Virus record (IMG/VR): IMGVR_UViG_3300020448_000034
Span: 1-26,916 of that record
Strand: one strand, 5' to 3'
Length of the DNA: 26,916 bases
Origin: a virus
The translations under genes were made by a program, and so were the position numbers. Position 1 is the stretch's first letter, and each line of letters opens with the position of its first letter. This document shows positions 15,425-23,964 of this stretch, in pieces. Below the pieces are notes generated by a model. The model searched no databases, was not told the DNA's origin, and saw only the letters and a program-made list of their open reading frames with translations.

Positions 15425-17287
15425 TTATACTCCTAATGCAATCGCTAACACTGTGGCTGTGTTATCAACGTACTGCTTTTTAGTTACGTCATCAGCACTG
15501 CTTGGGTCGTTTGTTACAGTCGCACCTGTAAAAGCCGCCGAAGCCGCAGTGGTTAAACCTATTGTAGTACTATTTAACGTTCCTTGGGCAGAAACAATAT
15601 TTGAAAAGGTTCCATTTCTTGGAATAACTCCCCCAATAGTAACGTTATCTACAGCACCTAAATCAATCGGTCTTATTGATAAATTTCCACCTGCTTGTGG
15701 ACTAATAGTTACATCAGCATTTGGTGTCAAACTAACATTATTTGTTGCTGTCAATTGCTCTGCATTCACGTTCATGTTAGTGATCGTACCAACTGTTGCT
15801 GGTTGAATAGTTACTAAACCTGTTCCTGTTGGTTTAATTTCAACATTTGCATTTACGCCATTGTTTAAAAAATTTCCTGTGTTTAAAATTGAACTGAATA
15901 CACCTGCTCCAATTAATGAAGGTTGTGCAACTGTGATTATACCTGCTGGAATTCCATCTGCATCACCGTAAAATAAAGAATCTGGAGCATCAACAGGAAC
16001 TTCATAAGTCAATGTTCCTGATTGTTTACCTTGTGCTTCTGCACCTGTCAGTGTAGTTGAAACTGGAATATCTATATAAGATGAAACTGTAATTTGTGTT
16101 GTAATTTGACTTCTTATATTGTTTTGATAATTGGCAAAATTATTTGCAACATCAAGATAACTGAATAATCTAATATCGCCTGATTCATAAGAAATTAATT
16201 CACTGCTGTCAGGTTGTTGAACACCTGTAGTCTCTTTAGTTGCGATAGTACTATCTGCCTGTGCCATCGCATAAATCGTATCTACTGCACTGTATAAAAC
16301 TTGGTTCTGATATGTACCGCCGTTATAAACATAATTTAATTCATTTTTACCATTGAACATAGTAACTTTTTTACCTGACAATGGTGTAACTGCTGACCAA
16401 TTTACTATTGTAGAATTATCTGTGTTTTGTGGATCTAGAGTATAGTTGTAAAAAGTTGGTCCTGCTGGTAAGTATTGGTCTTCATGCAACAAACCATTGT
16501 AGGTTATGATGTGTTTTACAGATGCGTTCTGAGTATAGTTTGAATATTGTAACGCCAATTGTGCACCATTACCAAAACCAACTATTGCTATTTCTCTTGT
16601 GTCAACATTATCGTAACCATCTAAACTTGCTATGATCGAATCTATTAATGCAATATCATTTGCTTTACTTGTTTGATAACCAACGTTCCATTCATTGCCA
16701 TAACCTTGTGGAGCAATTAAAATTCTGTCGTTAACCCAGTTTACTTTTGCAATACCTTGTCCTTGTGTTTCATTTGTGTCATGTAAAACAATTAAAACTG
16801 GAATTTTTTTACCTGCTAAGGCTGTGCCTGTTGTATTAGGAACAAGTACCTGTGCTGTTCGGTCATAACCACTTTGTTGTTGTGCCCATGTTTGCGAAAA
16901 AGTTAATGAACCTGTTGCAAGTGTACTACCTGTAACAATATTTTGATGACTTAAACCTGTGCTGTATAAATTTCCTGGTGTGTTTGAGTCATTAGAATCA
17001 GGTTGGAATACATTGAAAGTTAAACTTGATAGATTTAATACAAAATTATAAGTTTTACCACGTTCAAGTGTTATGTTAGGATTATTTCCTGAAACAGCCG
17101 TACCATCTTTTAACCATGTAAACGCACCCGCAGTCTCATTTGCGTTATAATCTGGTGCTGGTGGAGTAACTGGTGGAGTGTATGTGTTTGTAATAGTTCT
17201 TACAACAACATTTCCAGCATTATCAACCGTAAATCCAGGACTTTTAAATCCGTGTTCCGTTTCAAATTGTTTTAATACAACTGCCAT
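15425..17287 (-). CDS. Tail protein with embedded degenerate PHB-depolymerase/LpqC-type esterase domain
   Basis: A 620-residue structural protein. Residues about 45-130 form a beta domain with an 'ITLERGKTYNF' strand often seen in phage tail modules. Residues about 135-395 follow the alpha/beta-hydrolase layout of the PHB depolymerase/LpqC esterases: PVLIVLHD, ILIAPQGYGNEWN, a VDTRE strand, then GFGNGA where the family has G-x-S-N-G. The nucleophile Ser is Gly239, the acid is Glu316 by alignment, and the final His falls on Asn382. Residues about 400-620 are a fibre-like tail end, with IRPIDLGAVDNVTIG, 'RNGTFSNI' and TKKQYVDN. The domain is therefore probably a binding module rather than an enzyme. 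It lies between the 144-residue and 2341-residue genes in the tail operon, with a 1-base gap upstream. Confidence 0.72.
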   Translation of the reverse strand: MAVVLKQFETEHGFKSPGFTVDNAGNVVVRTITNTYTPPVTPPAPDYNANETAGAFTWLKDGTAVSGNNPNITLERGKTYNFVLNLSSLTFNVFQPDSNDSNTPGNLYSTGLSHQNIVTGSTLATGSLTFSQTWAQQQSGYDRTAQVLVPNTTGTALAGKKIPVLIVLHDTNETQGQGIAKVNWVNDRILIAPQGYGNEWNVGYQTSKANDIALIDSIIASLDGYDNVDTREIAIVGFGNGAQLALQYSNYTQNASVKHIITYNGLLHEDQYLPAGPTFYNYTLDPQNTDNSTIVNWSAVTPLSGKKVTMFNGKNELNYVYNGGTYQNQVLYSAVDTIYAMAQADSTIATKETTGVQQPDSSELISYESGDIRLFSYLDVANNFANYQNNIRSQITTQITVSSYIDIPVSTTLTGAEAQGKQSGTLTYEVPVDAPDSLFYGDADGIPAGIITVAQPSLIGAGVFSSILNTGNFLNNGVNANVEIKPTGTGLVTIQPATVGTITNMNVNAEQLTATNNVSLTPNADVTISPQAGGNLSIRPIDLGAVDNVTIGGVIPRNGTFSNIVSAQGTLNSTTIGLTTAASAAFTGATVTNDPSSADDVTKKQYVDNTATVLAIALGV

Positions 17288-17288
17288 C

Positions 17289-17723
17289 TTAACTTGTTAC
17301 CTGAGTTCCGCCTACCAATGCGTTCTGTGTTGAAAAATAAGACGCACCAAAAATTACTTTACTGCCTGTGTATTTTTCTGTTTGTGATTTATCTGCTGGA
17401 TCAACAGTTACTTTCACAAGTGAATTATCCACAGTGCTGTTTAGTTTTATTAAATTATTACCTAAATTTGATCTGCCATATATTGTAAGACTTGATTGAT
17501 TAGGACTTGCTACTACCAAAACTTTTAACATTTCTTTGTTGTTTGTATCGTAATCTACACTGATTGTATATTCTGCAGACGTGAATGTATTCACGTGCCA
17601 TTGGTCTAAAACTAGACCTTCTTCTACGACTAGATATGGTCCATTATATGAAAAATTTAAGCCATTCTTCAATAATAGAGTGTTTCTGTCTCCTTTGCCA
17701 AAAAATCTTGATACATCAAACAT
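17289..17723 (-). CDS. Hypothetical virion-associated protein (144 residues)
   Basis: No enzyme motif. The protein is beta-rich, with 'AEYTISVDYD', KMLK-like 'EMLKVLVVA', SSLTIYGRSN and a final VIFGASYF strand, as in small structural proteins found beside fibre genes of marine T4-like phages. It has a Shine-Dalgarno AAGGAAA upstream, and its stop is 1 base from the start of the 620-residue tail gene, so the two are likely co-translated. It could be a tail fibre connector or chaperone. The start is separated by 66 bases from the glycosyltransferase stop, with no clear promoter. Confidence 0.6.
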   Translation of the reverse strand: MFDVSRFFGKGDRNTLLLKNGLNFSYNGPYLVVEEGLVLDQWHVNTFTSAEYTISVDYDTNNKEMLKVLVVASPNQSSLTIYGRSNLGNNLIKLNSTVDNSLVKVTVDPADKSQTEKYTGSKVIFGASYFSTQNALVGGTQVTS

Positions 17724-17789
17724 ATAGAAATTTCCTTGTTATAGTGTATTTACCTAATTGGCGGGAGTTGTGTTGTGTGTATAAAAAGG

Positions 17790-18767
17790 CTATTTACGGG
17801 TATTTTTACCGTGTTTTATCAATCTATGTACTGACTTCACGATTCTATCCTCAGTTTCGCCATCCATAGCCATAATGCCTTCATTTATACGGTCTGAAAA
17901 CTCGTCTGATGTAACTCTTATAGGACTGTATACTCTATCGTCTTTTCCTAAGTCAATTACATTGAATTTTTCTTCATCTGGAAAACTGGTGTTTATAGGA
18001 TAAGTTGAACCTATCACAACTGTTGCTGTTTTATCATAGGAATAAGCCATGTGTTGTCCTACACTATCGCAACCAAGGAAATGATCTGCTTGTTTTATCA
18101 CAGCCATCCATACTCTAATGTGTACTCCCATTGGAGTCGCAACAGGCTTGTTCATGTGTTTTTGAAAGTCTAATGGAAATTCGCTCATTATCATTACACC
18201 AACATCTTTGGATAATTGACGCACAATGTTCCAGATATTTTTAAGTTCAATACTTCTGCCTGTGACATCAACAATATCCGGTGTTTTTTCTTTCTCGCTT
18301 TCTTTTAATTCTTCAGGTTGAGCACCTCTTCCGAATGGTTGGAAAACAATAACTTTGTCTTTACCAGTTTTTTCTTTTACTTCTGCAATCATTTTTCTTG
18401 CAAGTAATAATTCTTCTTTAGAAAGTCTTAAATTAGGTTTTGGTAAGTCTCTTATTCCTTTATCATTTATAGCAATATCATATGCCTGTGCTAAATTACA
18501 TTTTTGATTGTAGTATTCCCATATTCTATATGGTTCTGGACTGATTAAATCTCTATCTTTCAGTAAATCTTGGAATAAATTTTTGTGCCAATTGTCATAT
18601 GCTCTGAAATGCAACTTAGGATGACCTTTGAATACATCTGTACCACCCTCACAAATCAGTATTGGGTCTTTATCTGGATTTTCTTCTAGATATTTTTCTA
18701 CTGCTGGTATGGAACTAACCATTCTACCAGCACCGCCATTTAAAAAGATTGCTGTTTTTCTATCCAT
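17790..18767 (-). CDS. GT9-type (heptosyltransferase-like) glycosyltransferase, copy 2
   Basis: A 325-residue protein with the two-lobed GT-B pattern of GT9, the family of ADP-heptose:LPS heptosyltransferases. The N-terminal lobe begins with a Gly-rich 'FLNGGAGRMVSSIPA' turn (residues 8-22). The C-terminal lobe has VFQPFGRG (residues 141-148) and the donor-site motif FLGCDSVGQHMAYSY (230-244), followed by 'ATVVIGSTYP'; the usual family form is D-T/S-G-x-x-H-L-A. It is clearly paralogous to the gene at 20593-21543, sharing HKNLF, SPEPYR, NQKCN and SKEELL stretches. Its start overlaps the end of the carbamoyltransferase by 8 bases. The donor sugar is inferred from the family and from the phage hldE/hldD. 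Confidence 0.78.
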   Translation of the reverse strand: MDRKTAIFLNGGAGRMVSSIPAVEKYLEENPDKDPILICEGGTDVFKGHPKLHFRAYDNWHKNLFQDLLKDRDLISPEPYRIWEYYNQKCNLAQAYDIAINDKGIRDLPKPNLRLSKEELLLARKMIAEVKEKTGKDKVIVFQPFGRGAQPEELKESEKEKTPDIVDVTGRSIELKNIWNIVRQLSKDVGVMIMSEFPLDFQKHMNKPVATPMGVHIRVWMAVIKQADHFLGCDSVGQHMAYSYDKTATVVIGSTYPINTSFPDEEKFNVIDLGKDDRVYSPIRVTSDEFSDRINEGIMAMDGETEDRIVKSVHRLIKHGKNTRK

Positions 18768-20589
18768 TTTTCACTTTCACTAGTTTATTGTATTCAGGCA
18801 AGTACAAATATTCAATTTCACTATGTATTAATGTTCTTACAGCATCATCTAATGTTTCAACTAATGGTTCTCCACCTAAATTAAATGATGTGTTGAAAAT
18901 AATAGGACAATCTGTTTGCTTATGAAATTCTTTTATTAGATCATAATACAAAGGATTCTGTTCTCTCTTAACAGATTGTATTCTACAAGTGCCATCTACG
19001 TGTATAATACTTGGAATTTTTTCTTCAATGCCTGGTTGACAATTTACAGCATACATCATATGAGGTGTTTCGTCCATGCCTCTAAGGTCAAACCATTCAT
19101 GTACGTAATCATGTAAAATCGTGCCTGCAAATGGTCTAAAATATTCTCTATGTTTTACCGTGTTTACGTGATCTTTACCATTAGGGTCTCTTGGATCATA
19201 CAATATTGATCTGTTTCCTAATGCTCTTGGCCCGTTTTCTGATTGTCCTTGGAAAATAGACACAATATTTCTATCAGCAATTATTTTCACAACTTCTTCT
19301 TTTGTTGCATCAACTAATTCTACACCTGGTTGACTGCAAATTTTTTCAATTTGTTCTGTAGTATATGTTCTTTTTGGACCTAAGTATAGTGTAGGTTCAT
19401 CAACTTTCTTTTCTTTTGTTTGTGTTAAACTATAATAGAACAACATTGCGGCACCCATTGCCGTACCCGCATCATTTGACACTGGTTCTACATAAAATTT
19501 AATGCCGTCTTTTTGTAAACTTTCTAAATAATAATAATTTGCTACACAATTTAATCCATAGCCTCCAGAAAACACAACATTTTTACAACCACTCATTTCA
19601 ACTGCTTTGTAAATTAAGTCTAAACATTGTTTTTGTGATTCTTTTTGTACAGCATAAGATAAATCTCTTCTACTTTGCAATTTTGTCCAGTCATCTGTCT
19701 TGTCAGATGAAGGTGTTTCATCTAAAAATGGATAGTGCTGACTGTTTACGACCGATGCATTAGGATATGTTGGAATAATTAAATTCCTATTTGATAATTC
19801 AAAGTGACCTTCTTTTTGAAATAATGGTGGAATTACATCATTTTTCTTTCCATAAGGAAACAATCCCATTGTCTTGCCTGCTTCAATGGCACTGAATCCG
19901 CAATATTGTGTGACTGCTTCGTAAACTTTTACAATACCTGCTTTGTCTGAAAATATTGCCTCGTGGGTATGTCCTGCTTCTCCTATATTTTCTGAATCCA
20001 TTTGTGGATAATATGCTCCAGGTGTTGCGTTACCTGTGCCATAATGTTTGTAAAGTGCAAAAATATCATTTGGATAATCACAACTAAAAATACTTTCAAC
20101 TTCAAAAACAGTCATATCGCCTGCAATACTATTTTGTATAGGAATAAAAGTTCCTGCACCGTCTACAATTACTGCAACTGCTTTGTCAAAGCCTGATCTG
20201 TAAAATGCACACGCGGCATGAAGTTTGTGATGTATATGTGATAAGTCAATTACTTGAGGATGTTCTGTTTTGTGTATGTGTTGATCAATTAAACCAAGTT
20301 TTCTAGCCATACCTGTGTACACATCATCACCTGAGTAATCTACTCTTCCTGTTGAAGGATCTTTAAGTGACTGTGTATGTGCAATAACAAGATAGTCAAT
20401 TTTGTCTGTGTATTTTAAAATCTCTACCATGGATGCATATGGACCGCCATCGTATTTTCTTCTAGATAATCTTTCTTCTTCAATAGAAAATACTACTTCA
20501 CCGTCTTTTAATAAACAAACACCTGCATTGTGTCCTCTGGCTATTGCGGCAATGTAACCTGTTTTGTTATATTGTTCTATGTTGTCCAT
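18760..20589 (-). CDS. NodU/TobZ-family carbamoyltransferase
   Basis: A 609-residue protein with all hallmarks of O-carbamoyltransferases that use carbamoyl phosphate and ATP via a carbamoyladenylate. The N-terminal Kae1-like domain begins GHNAGVCLLKDG, with 'EEERLSRRK', a metal-binding HHKLHAA (His120, His121, His124) and a D143-G-A-G stretch. Further on are SGGYGLNCVAN (341-351), EPVSNDAGTAMGAA, and the C-terminal domain with GPRALGNRS (453-461), REYFRPFAGT and NTSFNLGGEPLV (566-577). No key residue seems lost, so it is probably active. Shine-Dalgarno GAGGAA precedes the start. It is flanked by two GT9 paralogues, which points to a sugar acceptor made by them. NodU-type genes occur in some marine phages; the acceptor here is unknown. 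Confidence 0.92.
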   Translation of the reverse strand: MDNIEQYNKTGYIAAIARGHNAGVCLLKDGEVVFSIEEERLSRRKYDGGPYASMVEILKYTDKIDYLVIAHTQSLKDPSTGRVDYSGDDVYTGMARKLGLIDQHIHKTEHPQVIDLSHIHHKLHAACAFYRSGFDKAVAVIVDGAGTFIPIQNSIAGDMTVFEVESIFSCDYPNDIFALYKHYGTGNATPGAYYPQMDSENIGEAGHTHEAIFSDKAGIVKVYEAVTQYCGFSAIEAGKTMGLFPYGKKNDVIPPLFQKEGHFELSNRNLIIPTYPNASVVNSQHYPFLDETPSSDKTDDWTKLQSRRDLSYAVQKESQKQCLDLIYKAVEMSGCKNVVFSGGYGLNCVANYYYLESLQKDGIKFYVEPVSNDAGTAMGAAMLFYYSLTQTKEKKVDEPTLYLGPKRTYTTEQIEKICSQPGVELVDATKEEVVKIIADRNIVSIFQGQSENGPRALGNRSILYDPRDPNGKDHVNTVKHREYFRPFAGTILHDYVHEWFDLRGMDETPHMMYAVNCQPGIEEKIPSIIHVDGTCRIQSVKREQNPLYYDLIKEFHKQTDCPIIFNTSFNLGGEPLVETLDDAVRTLIHSEIEYLYLPEYNKLVKVKNG

Positions 20590-20592
20590 AAT

Positions 20593-21543
20593 TTATTCCT
20601 CAATCGGATCACCGTTTACTGCTGATACCACGTAATCTTCTATTTCTGGAGTCATAGTCATAATGGTTTCATTTTTTCTGCTAATTCTTTCATCATAACT
20701 TATTCTGATAGGATCATATTCTCTTGTCATTTGTCCTAAATCAATTATATTAAAATTTTCTACATCAGGATATGAAGTGTTTTCAGGATATGTAGCACCC
20801 AATACAACATTTGCTGGTGTACCAACCGCATATGCTAAATGTTGACCAACTGAATCACAACCTAAAAATACATCTGCATATTTTATTATGCCTGCCCATT
20901 GTCTTAACTGTACTTTTTCAGGTAATGCAACCTCATCTGGAAAACCTGCGTCTTTAAAATCTATGCCAAATTCGGACATAAGCACAACTGCAAAGTCTTT
21001 TTTCATTAATTTACGTATTATATTTTTCAAATTATGAAACTCAATACTACGATTACTTGCGTCTACAAAAGAATTGTCTATTTGTTTTATAGCACGTCCA
21101 AACGGTTGTATAATAACAACTTTTTCTTTTTTTGTTTTTTCTTTAATTTCGTCTATGGCTTTTCGGGCAGTTAATAATTCTTCTTTACTTAAAACCAAAG
21201 TTGGTTTAGGTAAATCTCTTACTCCTTGCTTGTTAATTAAAATATCGAATGCTTGAGCAATATTACATTTTTGATTGAAATATTCATTCACCCTGTAAGG
21301 TTCTGGACTTACAATATCCATGTCTATTAATTTTGTATGAAATAAATTTTTATGATACATATCATAAGTTTTTCCGTCCAGTGTTGGATGTCCATTTAGT
21401 ATGTCACATATTCCTTCTATCACAATAATAAAGTTAGGATCGGTGTTTTCTTCATGGTATTTTTCCAAGGCAGGTATTGCAGATATGATTCTACCCATTC
21501 CACCATTAAGAAAAAAAGCCTTAGGTCTTTTATTTTCTGTCAT
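20593..21543 (-). CDS. GT9-type (heptosyltransferase-like) glycosyltransferase, copy 1
   Basis: A 316-residue paralogue of the gene at 17790-18767, on the other side of the carbamoyltransferase. The Gly-rich turn FLNGGMGRIISAIPA (residues 11-25), IIQPFGRA (144-151) and the donor-site FLGCDSVGQHLAYAVG (226-241), then 'ANVVLGATYP', match GT9. By eye, the two copies look about half identical across their length, with similar spacing, so both are probably functional and may add successive residues. The stop is 3 bases before the carbamoyltransferase ATG. No Shine-Dalgarno is visible before its own start. Confidence 0.77.
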   Translation of the reverse strand: MTENKRPKAFFLNGGMGRIISAIPALEKYHEENTDPNFIIVIEGICDILNGHPTLDGKTYDMYHKNLFHTKLIDMDIVSPEPYRVNEYFNQKCNIAQAFDILINKQGVRDLPKPTLVLSKEELLTARKAIDEIKEKTKKEKVVIIQPFGRAIKQIDNSFVDASNRSIEFHNLKNIIRKLMKKDFAVVLMSEFGIDFKDAGFPDEVALPEKVQLRQWAGIIKYADVFLGCDSVGQHLAYAVGTPANVVLGATYPENTSYPDVENFNIIDLGQMTREYDPIRISYDERISRKNETIMTMTPEIEDYVVSAVNGDPIEE

Positions 21544-21581
21544 TTTAATTACTTATAGGTTGAAAAATTGCTGTGGTTTAA

Positions 21582-22229
21582 TTATGGCTTGATTGCAGGC
21601 AAGTCTGGACACTTAATCTTATAGTGCTTGACATTTTTATATCGTGTTGGTGCTATTTCTAGCCATTGTTTGTAATCTTCAAATGCTTTTAGATCGGCTT
21701 CTTGGTATACATCTGAGCCTCTGGCAAGTTCTCTAATCATATCTTGTCTATGCACTTCTAAAAGTTCCCAAAATTGTTTTTCATCTATAGGATGTGTATG
21801 AACTTCTGGACGTGTGAATTCTCCATTCTTGTAATAAATGGTATCCGTTTTAAAAATATGTGGAATCACAGCATTAGTATCAGAATAAGTGTACTCCCAA
21901 ACTTCATCATCAACGCCTAACTTCTCACTCCAGTTAGGACAAGGTTCGTGATTATATTTAGAAGTAAATGCCGCACACTCAAATGGATTTTTCCAGCAAT
22001 CTATTTCAAGTGTGTACTTGTCATCATCTACAAAATATTGAATGTTACCTTTTTCTTTATCACTTTTGCTGTACTCTGCAAGTGGTTCTTGCACTAGATC
22101 ATCTTTTTTACGCACTGCAACCAAAACAAATCTTTCACCCACGTATGTTGCTTCGTGTGTGATTCCTTTTTCGAATTTGTCTTGATGTGGTTCGTCCCAG
22201 ATAGGTATTTGAAATTTTATTCGTTCCAT
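21582..22229 (-). CDS. Hypothetical protein, paralogue of the 217-residue neighbour
   Basis: A 215-residue protein of unknown function, beta-rich at the N-terminus and helical at the C-terminus. It shares with the gene at 22276-22929 the pattern ATY[VI]G.R[FY], a central WEYT[YW]...A/GVI...I, a F...E...PE..[TG]H[PA][IL] stretch, and an ending YK.WLE...T[RK]Y..V.H[YW]KI..P..P. No signal peptide or membrane segment is seen. It is one of two copies placed between the cysteine-rich adhesins and the glycosylation cassette. A tail-fibre chaperone or a virion component is plausible, without direct evidence. No Shine-Dalgarno precedes the ATG. Confidence 0.6.
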   Translation of the reverse strand: MERIKFQIPIWDEPHQDKFEKGITHEATYVGERFVLVAVRKKDDLVQEPLAEYSKSDKEKGNIQYFVDDDKYTLEIDCWKNPFECAAFTSKYNHEPCPNWSEKLGVDDEVWEYTYSDTNAVIPHIFKTDTIYYKNGEFTRPEVHTHPIDEKQFWELLEVHRQDMIRELARGSDVYQEADLKAFEDYKQWLEIAPTRYKNVKHYKIKCPDLPAIKP

Positions 22230-22275
22230 AGTAATCGTACTTATGGAGTTTTTAGATTGTAATTTTTAAAACTGA

Positions 22276-22929
22276 TTATTTGAAATCAGGGAATTGTGGG
22301 AAAGGAATTTTCCAGTGATCAACAGCCGCATACTTCGTTGAAATACCTTCTAACCAAGTTTTGTAAGTTGTAATTGCTGTTTTTTCATCATCTGTGTAAA
22401 CATCATCTCTTGCCAATTCTGCTGTGCATTGGTCAATTTGATTTGTTACTGTTTCGTTGAATGAATCAGCCGTTAGTGCGTGTCCTCTGAACTCTGGAGC
22501 CACTACTGCGTTGTTTTCGAATTTTGCAGTACCTTGTAAGTAAATCTGATGAATAACACCGTTGTCATTCCATACATATTCCCAAGTTTCTGCATCACCA
22601 TTATCATCTGTTGTGCCTAAATCTTCTGAATAGTCAGCAACTTCACCTGTTTCATACATATTGTTTAAGTATGCCGCAACCAATGTTTCTGAATCTGCAT
22701 CAATAACTGTAGAAGTGTGATTTTCCATTACTGCTGATGGACCTTCATTTAGGTCTTCCATCGTGTCACCTTCATTGATAATGTTAGCAATATATTTTGT
22801 GTCGTTGTGATATTGAACTTTTAAATATCTTGGACCAATATAAGTAGCCGCCTGTACTTTTCCCTCGCTGAAATCTTCAACGTACGGCTTGTTTGGCATT
22901 GCAATATTAAAACTTTTGTTCATTGGCAT
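22276..22929 (-). CDS. Hypothetical protein, paralogue of the 215-residue neighbour
   Basis: A 217-residue, acidic protein similar over its length to the gene at 21582-22229 (see shared WEY and YK.WLE blocks). It has its own late-type promoter and a Shine-Dalgarno AGAGGAT 7 bases before the ATG; a second ATG two codons on is an alternative start. The tandem pair is probably a duplication. The position directly after three cysteine-rich proteins suggests a helper or a partner of them. Function not recognised. Confidence 0.6.
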   Translation of the reverse strand: MPMNKSFNIAMPNKPYVEDFSEGKVQAATYIGPRYLKVQYHNDTKYIANIINEGDTMEDLNEGPSAVMENHTSTVIDADSETLVAAYLNNMYETGEVADYSEDLGTTDDNGDAETWEYVWNDNGVIHQIYLQGTAKFENNAVVAPEFRGHALTADSFNETVTNQIDQCTAELARDDVYTDDEKTAITTYKTWLEGISTKYAAVDHWKIPFPQFPDFK

Positions 22930-22950
22930 AATTTTATCCTCTTACAGTTT

Positions 22951-22958
22951 TATTTATC
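22951..22958 (-). promoter_or_regulatory. T4-type late promoter (NATAAATA) for the 217-residue gene and downstream cassette
   Basis: Minus-strand GATAAATA, then 8 bases, then the Shine-Dalgarno AGAGGAT, then 6 bases to the ATG. This is the same compact layout as at gp13 and at the 110-residue gene, and supplies an internal start for transcription of the paralogue pair and the glycosylation genes. Confidence 0.5.
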
Positions 22959-22970
22959 TAACTCCATTTA

Positions 22971-23942
22971 TTATGATGGTTGAAACTTGATTCTAATTCC
23001 ACCAAATCCACCTCTAATTCCGTGATCTCTTACTTCTGGACAAGGGTTTGGACCAATACCGCCTGTTCCTACAGGTAGGTAATTGTTACATCCTTGCATT
23101 TCGTAACAACCACAAGATCTATCTGATCTCCAACAGTAACTTAATGGGTTACCTTGATATGGAGATTTAGTAGCCAAGTTAAGTGCCGCATAGAACTGGA
23201 ATAATTGGTTACCTGACCATTGCGACATTGGCGTACCGTCTGATTCTTTTTGGAACGTTATTAACGCTCCATTTTCTGCAAATAAACCTGCTGGCGTTGC
23301 CACGTGCTGTTGGAATTGACACTTACAGTGTGGACAACATCCGAAGAAACTTGAACATGATAATTGACCGCAACAGTTTTTACCTGTATCACCGCCGTAT
23401 CCTAGTGCCTCCCAAGCACCTTCACACCAGTTACAAACCATTCCACAATTATCATTATTACATCTTACAGTACAGAAACCTTGTGCTCTGAAACAACAGT
23501 ATAAAGAACTTCCTGTTGTACACATAGTTTTACCACCGTAACCACCTCTTGCACAAATACAACCATTTCCGTTAGATGCTGTTACCCAACATACACCAGA
23601 TGCATTTGAACAACCTGAGTGACATAGTGGGTGTGCATAACAAGGCATACCTGTACAGCCTGTCATTGTGTCACCTGTTTCTACTGTAATTGTTTTTTTA
23701 ACATAAGCACCTGCATTGCCTGGTAATCCGTCACCACAACAACACATTCTAGCACCTGAACCACCTGCTCCCCAAACTTCAATAATTGCTGTACCGTTGG
23801 CTTTTGCAGTCCAACATACACCATTACAGAAATTTGTATAGTTAGTTCCAGGAGTCCATGAATAGATATAACCAGTTTCTAGGTTGTCTTCAACCATCTC
23901 TGCTGGGTTTCTAACAGTAAGTAATCCTTTTAAACTTGCCAT
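22971..23942 (-). CDS. Cysteine- and glycine-rich putative tail adhesin, copy 3
   Basis: A 323-residue protein with 32 cysteines. After a short N-terminal segment (MASLKGLL, then 'NLETGYIYSWTPGTNY') it enters a Gly-rich domain, 'IIEVWGAGGSGARMCCCG' (residues 53-70), of the type used in phage fibre tips, in which many usual glycines are replaced by cysteine. Further conserved groups include YCC (about 147-149) and CGMVCNWC. The C-terminus has NPCPEVRDH and GGFGGIRIKF. It lacks transmembrane or signal segments. The cysteines are probably disulphide-bonded in the virion or bind metal; which is not determined. Shine-Dalgarno AAGGAGT lies upstream. Confidence 0.7.
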   Translation of the reverse strand: MASLKGLLTVRNPAEMVEDNLETGYIYSWTPGTNYTNFCNGVCWTAKANGTAIIEVWGAGGSGARMCCCGDGLPGNAGAYVKKTITVETGDTMTGCTGMPCYAHPLCHSGCSNASGVCWVTASNGNGCICARGGYGGKTMCTTGSSLYCCFRAQGFCTVRCNNDNCGMVCNWCEGAWEALGYGGDTGKNCCGQLSCSSFFGCCPHCKCQFQQHVATPAGLFAENGALITFQKESDGTPMSQWSGNQLFQFYAALNLATKSPYQGNPLSYCWRSDRSCGCYEMQGCNNYLPVGTGGIGPNPCPEVRDHGIRGGFGGIRIKFQPS

Positions 23943-23964
23943 ATACTATATTTACTCCTTTTTA

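Noticed and set aside
17795-17825. Possible hairpin GGTA-TTTT-TACC as a terminator after the second GT9 gene
   Set aside because: Only 4 base pairs plus a bulged extension, it falls within the end of the coding frame on the minus strand, and no T-run follows in that direction.
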